Shown here: one piece after another, positions 43,166-51,341 of the stretch
How positions within the stretch are numbered: the stretch's first letter is position 1
How the letters are laid out: each line of letters opens with the position of its first letter
Assembly: GCA_016787265.1 (NCBI GenBank)
Contig: JAEUVF010000007.1
Span: 1-64,000, forward strand
Reading direction: 5' to 3'
Length of the DNA stretch: 64,000 nucleotides
DNA from: Flavipsychrobacter sp.
Lineage (GTDB): Bacteria > Bacteroidota > Bacteroidia > Chitinophagales > Chitinophagaceae
Position numbers and translations under genes: made by a program
The notes under the pieces: generated by a model
The model's input: the letters and a program-made list of their open reading frames with translations, nothing else
What the model was told of the DNA's origin: nothing
The model's database searches: none

Positions 43166-44752
43166 TTAATACCATCTGTCTGGGTCAGCAGCCTGCGCAT
43201 CCTGTACATATCTTGATGGCAATTCGGATTTCAGCATATCGCCTGGCTGCAGCGATGGGAAAATGTCTTCCAATGTCCTCACTTCATTCATAAATACCCG
43301 GCGATAAATATGCGAACGTGTTAATTTTTTGTAGTCATCAATTCCGGCTGCTCCCATGAGTTCAATAAAGGTTTTGATCGTGTCTTCATGATAATTCGCT
43401 ACCCGTTGCTTTTTATCAGCAACAACCAGACCTACAGTGAGACTTGGATCCTGTGTTGCCACTCCTGTTGGGCATTTATTGGTATGACACTGTAATGCCT
43501 GGATACAACCAAGAGCCATCATCATAGCACGTGCGCTGTTACACGCATCAGCACCAAGCGCAATGGCACGCAGCATGTGAAAACCACTGAGAATCTTACC
43601 TGATGCAATGATCCGGATATGCTGTCTGATATTGAATCCGACCAGCATATTATGAACAAATGCGAGTCCGTCCAGCAATGGTGCTCCAACATGGTTGCTG
43701 AATTCCTGCGGAGCAGCACCGGTACCGCCTTCTCCGCCATCAACGGTAATGAAATCAGGATAGGAGTCCAGTTCAATCATCGCTTTGCAGATGGCTATGA
43801 ATTCTGATTTACGTCCGATGCAAAGTTTGAATCCAACTGGTTTGCCGCCAGAAAGCTCCCGCATTTGGGCGATAAATTGCACCAACTCACGGGGACTATT
43901 AAACGCTGAATGATAGGGAGGAGAATATACCGTAGTATGAGGCTTCACATGTCGGATGGCCGCAATCTCGGGTGTGTTCTTCTTGGCTGGCAGAATACCA
44001 CCATGACCCGGTTTGGCGCCCTGCGACAACTTTAGTTCGATCATCTTCACCTGTGGAGTAGCTGCATTTTTTGCAAACACTTCCGGTGAAAAATTTCCAT
44101 TCTCATCACGTGCACCAAAATATCCGGTACCGATCTGCCAGATAATGTCTCCACCTTCTTCCAGGTGATGGCGGCTCATGCCTCCCTCTCCGGTGTTATG
44201 AGCAAATCCGCCGATTTTAGCGCCGGCATTCAGGGCCCGGATTGCATTGCTGCTCAAGGATCCGAAACTCATAGCCGATACATTAAAAATACTGGCTGAG
44301 TAGGGTTGTTTACAATCCTTGTTGCCAATCAGCACACGGGGAGAATGATCCAGCTTATGGATGTCCTTTGGCGCAATGGAATGACTCATCCATTCATATC
44401 CTTCTTCGTATACATCGAGCTGGGTGCCAAAAGGCATGGTGTCTGTTTCCTGCTTGGCCCGCTGATAAATGGTGGAGCGGTCAACCCTGTTGATGGGGCG
44501 GCCGTCAATATCGGATTCAACAAAATACTGATACATTTTTGGGCGGAGGGCCTCCATCCAGTAGCGCATACGTCCAAATACAGGGTAGGTTCTCATGATG
44601 GAATGTTTGGTCTGGTTCATGTCAACCAGGCCAAGAACGAAGAGAAAGACAACCAGGGCGAAAAGCAGGTACCACCACGGACTTACATAAAAACTCAATA
44701 AAAAGCTAAGCACCAGGCCAATAACAGCGCTGATTACAAAACCGTTTCTCAT
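43166..44752 (-). CDS. FMN-binding glutamate-synthase-family protein, membrane-anchored
   Basis: 528 residues. Two N-terminal hydrophobic helices (about 6-24 and 26-43) anchor it to the membrane. The rest is the glutamate synthase central FMN barrel: MSFGSLSSNAIRALNAGAK, KPGHGGILPAKKNTPEIA, DGGEGGTGAAP and GKILSGFHMLRAIALGADAC. CIQALQCHTNKCPTGVA contains the Cys triad that ligates a 3Fe-4S cluster. It lacks the glutaminase domain of GltB, so it is not full glutamate synthase; the reaction in this subfamily is uncertain. Confidence 0.85.
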   Translation of the reverse strand: MRNGFVISAVIGLVLSFLLSFYVSPWWYLLFALVVFLFVLGLVDMNQTKHSIMRTYPVFGRMRYWMEALRPKMYQYFVESDIDGRPINRVDRSTIYQRAKQETDTMPFGTQLDVYEEGYEWMSHSIAPKDIHKLDHSPRVLIGNKDCKQPYSASIFNVSAMSFGSLSSNAIRALNAGAKIGGFAHNTGEGGMSRHHLEEGGDIIWQIGTGYFGARDENGNFSPEVFAKNAATPQVKMIELKLSQGAKPGHGGILPAKKNTPEIAAIRHVKPHTTVYSPPYHSAFNSPRELVQFIAQMRELSGGKPVGFKLCIGRKSEFIAICKAMIELDSYPDFITVDGGEGGTGAAPQEFSNHVGAPLLDGLAFVHNMLVGFNIRQHIRIIASGKILSGFHMLRAIALGADACNSARAMMMALGCIQALQCHTNKCPTGVATQDPSLTVGLVVADKKQRVANYHEDTIKTFIELMGAAGIDDYKKLTRSHIYRRVFMNEVRTLEDIFPSLQPGDMLKSELPSRYVQDAQAADPDRWY

Positions 44753-44909
44753 TTCAATTCTTTAAAAAATTAACTGCAAAGGTATCCAATATTCTGATTT
44801 ACAAACAGATGTTAGTTTTTCTTTACCTAATATAAAACAAACCTAAAACTGACTTCGGTCAGGTTAAAGATCTTCAGGAACCCCTTTCTTTGTAAGAAAC
44901 GAATACATC

Positions 44910-45206
44910 ATGAATATCAATATTCAAACGCTTGATTTTACCGCAAAGGATGAATTGAATGAGTTTATTAAAGAGAAAGTGGCAAGGCTGGGTAGGTACC
45001 TGGACAATATCATCAGTTATGAAATCACGTTGCGAATTGAAAAGTCTGAAACGAATGATAATAAAATAGCAGATATCCGACTGGTAGTTCCGGGAAATGA
45101 TTTGCTGGCAAGTTCGCGGGCTTCTTCCTTTGAAAAGGCAACCGCCGAAGCCATTGAAGCCCTGGAAAGACAAATTGAAAAACGCAAAACAAAGGAGGGG
45201 TATTGA
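44910..45206 (+). CDS. Ribosome hibernation-promoting factor, short HPF/RaiA type
   Basis: 98 residues, the length of short HPF/RaiA. It begins MNINIQTLDFTAKDELNEFI, has the alternating beta-alpha-beta-beta-beta-alpha fold, and ends with basic helix IEALERQIEKRKTK. It binds the 30S decoding centre in stationary phase and promotes 70S inactivation or 100S dimers. The gene is divergent from the FMN-binding protein gene. Confidence 0.88.
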   Translation: MNINIQTLDFTAKDELNEFIKEKVARLGRYLDNIISYEITLRIEKSETNDNKIADIRLVVPGNDLLASSRASSFEKATAEAIEALERQIEKRKTKEGY

Positions 45207-45516
45207 AATAGATTGTTCCCCCAATGATTCAATTGATTCCATTCTATTATTTCATAAGTAGTTGATTATCGAATCATTAGTAGTTCAAAACTGTAGGATA
45301 TACGTAGGAAGTGCGTAGGATCAGGCTAAAATCGAGTTTTTTGTAACCTCGGTCAGCATCTAATTAATTGAAAATCAAATAAAAACGGCTCAGCCCGGAA
45401 TGAAACAATCGGCTCATTTAACAAATAATCGGCTCATCCGGGTTGATAATCGGCTCATCCTGAAAACACAAAACCCGCCAATCGGCGGGTTTTGTTGTTT
45501 ATCAGTCACTGTTTAA
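45207..45516. other. Convergent intergenic region with two sets of phased short repeats
   Basis: GTAGGA occurs at 45293, 45304 and 45315, spaced exactly 11 bp. CGGCTCA occurs at 45386, 45410, 45430 and 45451, the last three as AATCGGCTCAT. The second set, with interspersed CCGGAAT-like sequence, resembles subterminal repeats of IS21-type elements and may be a relic terminus. A bidirectional terminator ends the region. No gene is seen. Confidence 0.5.
45469..45494. terminator. Bidirectional intrinsic terminator between raiA and glnN
   Basis: CAAAACCCGCC (45469-45479) pairs perfectly with GGCGGGTTTTG (45484-45494), an 11-bp stem with AATC loop and A/T-rich ends on both strands. It serves glnN on the minus strand. 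Confidence 0.85.
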
Positions 45517-47706
45517 TTAGCGAATAAACAGCATCTCTCTGTACTTGGGCAGCGGCCAGTTGGAATCATCTACCAGCAACTCCAGTTTGTCAACACGGTA
45601 ACGGATCGCATCAAAGAATGGCGCTTTTACCTGGCTTTCGTAAGCAATAGCCTTCGTGCGGGTTTCAGTCATGGCGTTGCATACCTTCCGTGCTTCAATC
45701 ATTTTTTCTACCAGATCAGATAAGATGTTGATGTGCTCGCTGATCTTCTCCAGGATCTGTAATTGATTCGCATAGCTGCTTTCCTTCAGACCGATTTCCT
45801 TCAATCCCTTGATGTTATTGATCAGGATGTTCTGGTACTTTACAGATGCAGGCAATACATGGCTCGTACAAAGCTCTCCCATGATACGGGCTTCGATCTG
45901 TACATTCTTAATGTATTTCTCAAGCTCGATTTCATGACGGGCTTCCAGTTCAACATGAGACAATACATCATTGCTTTCAAACAGGTGTTTGGCTTTTTCA
46001 GTAACCATTGCATCCAATGCCAGCGGGGTGGTTTTCAGATTTGGCAAGCCACGCTTAGCCGCTTCTTTTTCCCATTCTTCGCTATATCCATCTCCCTCAA
46101 ACAATACTTTATCGCTCGCAACAATGTATTCACGAATCACATGCATGATCGCGATCTCTTTTTTGTCACCTTTTTCAATCAATACATCCACATCCTGCTT
46201 GAATTTCTTCAGCGTGTCGGCCATGATTGTATTGAGAGTGGTCATTGCATTGGCACAGTTTGCAGTGGAACCTACCGCGCGGAATTCAAACTTGTTACCT
46301 GTGAAGGCAAATGGTGATGTACGGTTCCGGTCAGTGTTGTCTAACAACAGCTCCGGAATACTTCTGTGCAGATCCAGTTTGAGGATAGCTTCATCCTGTT
46401 CGTCAAATTTATCACCAACGCGTTCTTTGATCTCTTCCAGCACTTTAGACAGATAGCCGCCTATGAAGACAGATATGATCGCAGGAGGTGCTTCATTCGC
46501 GCCCAAACGGTAATCGTTACTCGCAGATGCAATGCTTGCACGCAGCAGGTCAGAATAATCGTGTACCGCTTTGATGGTGTTCACAAAGAAAGTAAGGAAC
46601 ATCAGGTTGGTCTTCGGCGTTTTACCCGGAGCCAGCAGGTTTACACCTGTGTCAGTTGACATACTCCAGTTGTTGTGCTTACCGCTACCATTGATTCCGG
46701 CAAATGGTTTTTCGTGTAATAATACCCGTAAGCCATGTCTGCGCGCTACCCGGTTCATAACATCCATCAGCAATGTATTGTGGTCAACTGCCACACTTAC
46801 TTCTTCAAATATGGGTGCACACTCAAACTGTGCAGGTGCCACCTCATTATGACGGGTTCTCAGGGGAATACCCAGTTTGTATGATTCGTTTTCGAAATCA
46901 CGCATGAAGTCATACACCCGCTCAGGTATGGAACCAAAATAATGATCCTCCAATTGCTGACCTTTTGCTGGCGCATGCCCAAATACGGTGCGTCCACTCA
47001 ATACCAGATCAGGACGTGCATTGAACATGCCTTCGTCGATCACGAAATACTCCTGCTCCCAGCCGAGGGTGGCTGCTACACGGCTTACATTTTTATCGAA
47101 ATAATTAGCAACTTCAACAGCGCTTTTATTCAGTGCTTCCAGTGATTTCAGCAGGGGAGCTTTGTAATCGAGGGTTTCACCGGTATAAGAAACAAAAATG
47201 GTGGGGATACACAGTGTTTTACCATCACCAATTTCCATAATAAATGCAGGAGAAGAAGGATCCCAGGCAGTATAACCACGTGCTTCAAAAGTAGCACGGA
47301 TACCACCACTGGGGAAAGAAGATGCATCCGGCTCCTGCTGAATCAGGGCAGCTCCGTCAAATTCCTCAATTGCAGTGCCATCTCCTTTTAATGTGAAAAA
47401 TGAGTCATGTTTCTCAGCGGTAGTTCCGGTTAATGGCTGGAACCAGTGTGTATAGTGCGTAACGCCTTTTGTCTCGGCCCACTGACGCATACCGGCTGCA
47501 ATCTGATTGGCAACGGTACGGTCAATTTTTTTGGATCCTTTTATAGAGGACAACAGGCTTTTGTAAGCCTCGTCGCTCAGAAATGCCCTGGCTTTCTGCA
47601 GCGTAAACACGTTTTCGCCAAACAAGGCTGTGATTTTGGCGGAAGCAGGTCCCTTCGGTGCCTTCCCCTGACTGATGCTATTAATTGCACTTACACGTAA
47701 TGACAT
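45517..47706 (-). CDS. glnN: Glutamine synthetase type III
   Basis: 729 residues, the length of GSIII, the form typical of Bacteroidota and much longer than GSI (about 470). It makes glutamine from glutamate, ammonia and ATP. The catalytic core has EQEYFVID, the substrate loop FAGINGSGKHNNWS, RLGANEAPPA and NRTSPFAFTGNKFEFRAVGS; the last third is helical (DKVLFEGDGYSEEWEKEA, EARHEIELEKYIKN) as in GSIII. Nitrogen regulation cannot be read from the upstream 98 nt. Confidence 0.95.
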   Translation of the reverse strand: MSLRVSAINSISQGKAPKGPASAKITALFGENVFTLQKARAFLSDEAYKSLLSSIKGSKKIDRTVANQIAAGMRQWAETKGVTHYTHWFQPLTGTTAEKHDSFFTLKGDGTAIEEFDGAALIQQEPDASSFPSGGIRATFEARGYTAWDPSSPAFIMEIGDGKTLCIPTIFVSYTGETLDYKAPLLKSLEALNKSAVEVANYFDKNVSRVAATLGWEQEYFVIDEGMFNARPDLVLSGRTVFGHAPAKGQQLEDHYFGSIPERVYDFMRDFENESYKLGIPLRTRHNEVAPAQFECAPIFEEVSVAVDHNTLLMDVMNRVARRHGLRVLLHEKPFAGINGSGKHNNWSMSTDTGVNLLAPGKTPKTNLMFLTFFVNTIKAVHDYSDLLRASIASASNDYRLGANEAPPAIISVFIGGYLSKVLEEIKERVGDKFDEQDEAILKLDLHRSIPELLLDNTDRNRTSPFAFTGNKFEFRAVGSTANCANAMTTLNTIMADTLKKFKQDVDVLIEKGDKKEIAIMHVIREYIVASDKVLFEGDGYSEEWEKEAAKRGLPNLKTTPLALDAMVTEKAKHLFESNDVLSHVELEARHEIELEKYIKNVQIEARIMGELCTSHVLPASVKYQNILINNIKGLKEIGLKESSYANQLQILEKISEHINILSDLVEKMIEARKVCNAMTETRTKAIAYESQVKAPFFDAIRYRVDKLELLVDDSNWPLPKYREMLFIR

Positions 47707-47804
47707 GAGAAATAATTTTTAGCTGTTAATTTTTCCGGTTAAGAATAAATTTCCGCTAAGTTGCTTAAAAAAATGATAACATTTCAGTAATCAATTGATG
47801 AATT

Positions 47805-49091
47805 TCAAATGTTTTTTCTTTTTTTATAAACATTGAAAAAATCATAATGTGTAAGTTGTTTCCCTCCGGCACCAACGATGATTAAGAAAATGAGCAAGGT
47901 TTCTGGAATGATTCTGTAACGGATGGTAGCACCCGGAAATGGTATGGTATAACCTATTGACAGATAAAAACTTATACTAAATAAGAAGATCATCCAGAAA
48001 AAATCCTGTTCAACCAGTTCAGAACGTCCAGGAAAACGCCGCAGAAACAATAAAAGGATCATACATATGATAAAAATATTTTGTATCACCATCGCATATT
48101 GTAAAAGGCCGTTTGCATCCCAGGGGTAAGGCCTGAACAAAATATTATCTAATGCGGCAGGAAGGTTTTTCAGGTAGGTTAACGGGTTTGAATCCAGTGC
48201 CGGTATGTCAACCCTGGTTTTCCCTTCCAGCAAAAAAAACTCCTGCTGAACATTCGCCACAGCCTTTGGCAGGTTCAGAGGAGCCGGCAATAAAGAACTG
48301 AAAAAAAACAATCCAAACGCGGCCAGGGTAGTCGCGAAAAATGCTTTCTTCCGATTCCATTTTTTTCGCGCTGTCAGCCACCAGCCTGTTACGGGTACCA
48401 GGAGTAAGAGGGCAAAACTTGCTTTTATTACAATCATTCCCATCCAGGCCAGCATGGCTGTCCAGGAATTTTTCACCGCAGGTTGCATATACCACTGCCT
48501 GTAAATCCTTGAAACAAACAGGCTGAAAAAGAAAAATAACATGGCATCACTGCGGAGTCCGCTTAACCAGAATAATGCCGGAGGATAAAAAAACAGCACC
48601 CAAAAGGTCCATTTTTTATAAGCAGGCAATAGATGAACCAATACCTGGTACAGCCAGAATGGTCCCCAGAAACTGATAAAACTAAAGGCGACCATATTGA
48701 TATAAAAATTCCCCTGGGAATAAAAATTAAATACTCCCAATGGTTTGTTGATGATGGCTTTTTCAAATTTCATCCTGAAATAGGATAGTCCGTCTTTCCA
48801 CCCGAAATCCTGAATATATTGACGTAGATCAACTTCGTAAACAAAGAAACGAAGTGGGTTAATTTTCATTTGTTCCCATTCCATCAGTGTGTCTTCGTGA
48901 ATTACCCAGGTATCGTTACCACTATAAAATTGCAGTTGAAGCCAGCCATAGAAACTGGCAGCAAGTATTTTGAAAGTAAAAACAACAGCAAGCTGTGTTG
49001 CCGTTAGTCCATAGGCCGCATTTCTCATCAAACGATACAACCAATAATAGAAAAGGGTGAAGGCAATAAGGAACAGAATATAATTCATCAT
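47805..49091 (-). CDS. Polytopic membrane protein, probable surface-polysaccharide biosynthesis
   Basis: 428 residues with about ten hydrophobic helices and aromatic-rich periplasmic loops, the look of GT-C glycosyltransferases or EpsG/Wzy-type polymerases. Visible features include an N-terminal helix (YILFLIAFTLFYYWLYRLM), FWGPFWLYQVLVHLLPAY and a basic C-terminus (NVYKKRKNI). No conserved catalytic motif can be assigned. It is divergent from a glycosyltransferase gene, which supports a glycan role. The start may be either Met of MMN. Confidence 0.65.
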   Translation of the reverse strand: MMNYILFLIAFTLFYYWLYRLMRNAAYGLTATQLAVVFTFKILAASFYGWLQLQFYSGNDTWVIHEDTLMEWEQMKINPLRFFVYEVDLRQYIQDFGWKDGLSYFRMKFEKAIINKPLGVFNFYSQGNFYINMVAFSFISFWGPFWLYQVLVHLLPAYKKWTFWVLFFYPPALFWLSGLRSDAMLFFFFSLFVSRIYRQWYMQPAVKNSWTAMLAWMGMIVIKASFALLLLVPVTGWWLTARKKWNRKKAFFATTLAAFGLFFFSSLLPAPLNLPKAVANVQQEFFLLEGKTRVDIPALDSNPLTYLKNLPAALDNILFRPYPWDANGLLQYAMVIQNIFIICMILLLFLRRFPGRSELVEQDFFWMIFLFSISFYLSIGYTIPFPGATIRYRIIPETLLIFLIIVGAGGKQLTHYDFFNVYKKRKNI

Positions 49092-49146
49092 CGTTTCAGG
49101 GAATTGTAATCAAATCTATACATTTGAAAGATTAATATTTGATTTT

Positions 49147-50274
49147 GTGAGCGATAGAAAGAATTTGAGGATCGCATTTGTGTCTAATAACGCATGGTCG
49201 ATCTATAATTTTAGAATAGATATTATTAAATCACTGCTTGCCGATGGTCATGAGATTATAATTATCACGCCAGATAATGCTATTGTTGAAAAAATAATCA
49301 CGATTGGTTGTAAACATATCGCGATTGATTTTGATAATAAAGTTGTTAATCCGTTCGCCGATCTGAAACTCCTGATCGATCTGAGCAGGCTGTATAAAAA
49401 ACTAAAACCGGATCTGGTCTTTCATTATGTTGCCAAGCCTAATATATATGGTACAATTGCAGCTCATAGAAATGGAATCCATTCGGTGGCAATAATAACC
49501 GGACTAGGATTCGCATTTTCGAAAAAGAACCTGCTCTATGCAATCATTAAGCAACTCTACAGGTTCTCATTACAAGGAGCCAGGGAGGTACTTTTTCTAA
49601 ACAATGAAGACGCACTTTTATTTGTTCGGGAACAAATCGTTCCACTCAAAAAAATAAATGTACTTCCAGGAGAAGGCATCAATACTTCTTATTTTAAACC
49701 ACCCGCAGTTCGTAAAAAAAATCCAACCTTTCAATTCCTGATGACTTGCCGAATGCTAAAAAGCAAAGGTGTTGAAATATTTGTGGAAGCAAGCCGGTTG
49801 TTAAAAGCAAAAGATTATGCCTTTGAATCGATTGTATTAGGAGGCTTCGAAGAAAATCACCCTGATTCCATCCCCCCGTCGAAAGTTCAGCAATGGCAGG
49901 ATCAGGGATTAATCAACTTTCTTGGATTTAAGGAAGATGTCCGTCCTTTTTTAGCCCAGGCGGATGCATTTGTATTTCCCTCTTATTACAATGAAGGTGT
50001 TCCCCGCAGCCTGCTGGAAGCTGCCAGCATGGAACTGCCCATTATAACAACCAATAACAAGGGCTGTCGTGATGTAGTGGAAGATAGGATAAACGGATTT
50101 CTTTGCCAGTTACAGGATCCGTTTGACCTGGCAAAAAAAATGGAAGAGATGCTGCAGTTGAGTGAACATACACTCATTCAGATGGGGCAAAAGGGCAGAG
50201 AAAAAGTAATCAGCCGATTCTGTATGGAAAAAATTATTGATGAATACCGGCGGATCATTTCCAGGGTTTGCTGA
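49147..50274 (+). CDS. Family-4 (GT-B) glycosyltransferase
   Basis: 375 residues from GTG at 49147. The GT-B pair of Rossmann domains is clear: RIAFVSNNAWSIYNFRIDII at the start, GLGFAFSKKN near residue 116, then the family-4 C-terminal signature FPSYYNEGVPRSLLEAASMELPII, where the E...E pair contacts the donor sugar nucleotide. Likely transfers a sugar in surface polysaccharide or LPS assembly. Its 3' end overlaps by 20 nt the convergent glycosyltransferase-like gene. Confidence 0.88.
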   Translation: MSDRKNLRIAFVSNNAWSIYNFRIDIIKSLLADGHEIIIITPDNAIVEKIITIGCKHIAIDFDNKVVNPFADLKLLIDLSRLYKKLKPDLVFHYVAKPNIYGTIAAHRNGIHSVAIITGLGFAFSKKNLLYAIIKQLYRFSLQGAREVLFLNNEDALLFVREQIVPLKKINVLPGEGINTSYFKPPAVRKKNPTFQFLMTCRMLKSKGVEIFVEASRLLKAKDYAFESIVLGGFEENHPDSIPPSKVQQWQDQGLINFLGFKEDVRPFLAQADAFVFPSYYNEGVPRSLLEAASMELPIITTNNKGCRDVVEDRINGFLCQLQDPFDLAKKMEEMLQLSEHTLIQMGQKGREKVISRFCMEKIIDEYRRIISRVC

Positions 50275-51202
50275 ATTGTTCAAACCCGGTTTTTTTATAA
50301 AGAAAGGGTAAAATCCCGGATCGATTCATTTGATTGGAAAATGTCCAGCTGCTTAGGTCCGGACCTTTGAATTCAAATGCTTCCACTGCATCCATCGTAA
50401 AATTACCCAGGTCATTGTCCAGCATGAAAAAATTCCCCCCATAGTTTTGAACAAAAGATTTCAGCCAACTGGTCGAAGAACAAATTACCGGTAATTCATA
50501 TGCCAGGTATTCCAATAATTTACTGGATGTCTGTATGTCGTAGGGTTTTATGTTTGGCCGGTAGTCAATCCCGAAACGAGCCTGCGAAAAATAATGTCCC
50601 AGTTCTGCTTGTGGAACCGGTCCGAGGAAGGTTATATTACTGGCACTGCGATACTTGTCCTGAAGAATGGAATATTCTCTTGAAAGCACCAACAGGCTGC
50701 GGTCCTTTAATTGGCCATTGCTAAAGAGATTGAGTAATCGTTCCGGTTTCCTGTCAGCGGTTAAAGAACCGGCATATACAAAATCATAAAGCGTTTCAGC
50801 TTTCAATTTTTGATAATTCGCGGGTAAAACAGGGGTAAACATATCCCGATATCCATATGGAACAGCATCCTTAAAGCCCATCTCCAATCGGGTTGCTTCG
50901 TTTAAGAATAGTCTGTAATCCGGTTGACTTGTAAACCATCTCTTGATCCGGTTTTTTAATGTCGCAAATGGAGGGGTAGATGGAGAGGCATATTCGTGGA
51001 TAACTACCGAAGGCTGGGAAGATTTTATCCAATGGGTACCCATCATATGCCATTCTACGGTTAAGGAATGACTTGCTCTTTCCCTGGGATGCAACTCCAC
51101 CGTAGAGACACCCAGGCGCTCAAAAAAACTTTTGTATGCTTTCAGTTCAGGCAGAAATGCCTTGCCGGGATGTATAAAGCCAATTTTCGGGGGAGCCTCC
51201 AT
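50255..51202 (-). CDS. Glycosyltransferase-like protein
   Basis: 315 residues. GT-B-like half-domains: FVYAGSLTADRKPERLLNLFS near 144-165 and a C-terminal donor-site segment YRPNIKPYDIQTSSKLLEYLAYELPVIC, which has the E-x-x-A pattern of family-1-like transferases. No signal peptide. It lies next to a second glycosyltransferase and a polytopic membrane protein, suggesting a small surface-glycan locus. Acceptor and donor unknown. Confidence 0.75.
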   Translation of the reverse strand: MEAPPKIGFIHPGKAFLPELKAYKSFFERLGVSTVELHPRERASHSLTVEWHMMGTHWIKSSQPSVVIHEYASPSTPPFATLKNRIKRWFTSQPDYRLFLNEATRLEMGFKDAVPYGYRDMFTPVLPANYQKLKAETLYDFVYAGSLTADRKPERLLNLFSNGQLKDRSLLVLSREYSILQDKYRSASNITFLGPVPQAELGHYFSQARFGIDYRPNIKPYDIQTSSKLLEYLAYELPVICSSTSWLKSFVQNYGGNFFMLDNDLGNFTMDAVEAFEFKGPDLSSWTFSNQMNRSGILPFLYKKTGFEQFSKPWK

Positions 51203-51305
51203 AGCAGATTAAATAAACTGATTTCGATTTTTTCAAATGTAGGAAAGGATTTTTCGCAATCAGGAGATTTTTAGTAGTTGATTTCACAGGCTCAGTCCGG
51301 TCCCT

Positions 51306-51314
51306 TACCTTTGC
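51306..51314 (+). promoter_or_regulatory. Bacteroidota -7 box of purL
   Basis: TACCTTTGC fits TAnnTTTGC exactly, 27 nt before the purL ATG. Confidence 0.6.
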
Positions 51315-51341
51315 GCTTTCTTACACTATCCACCAAAAAAC

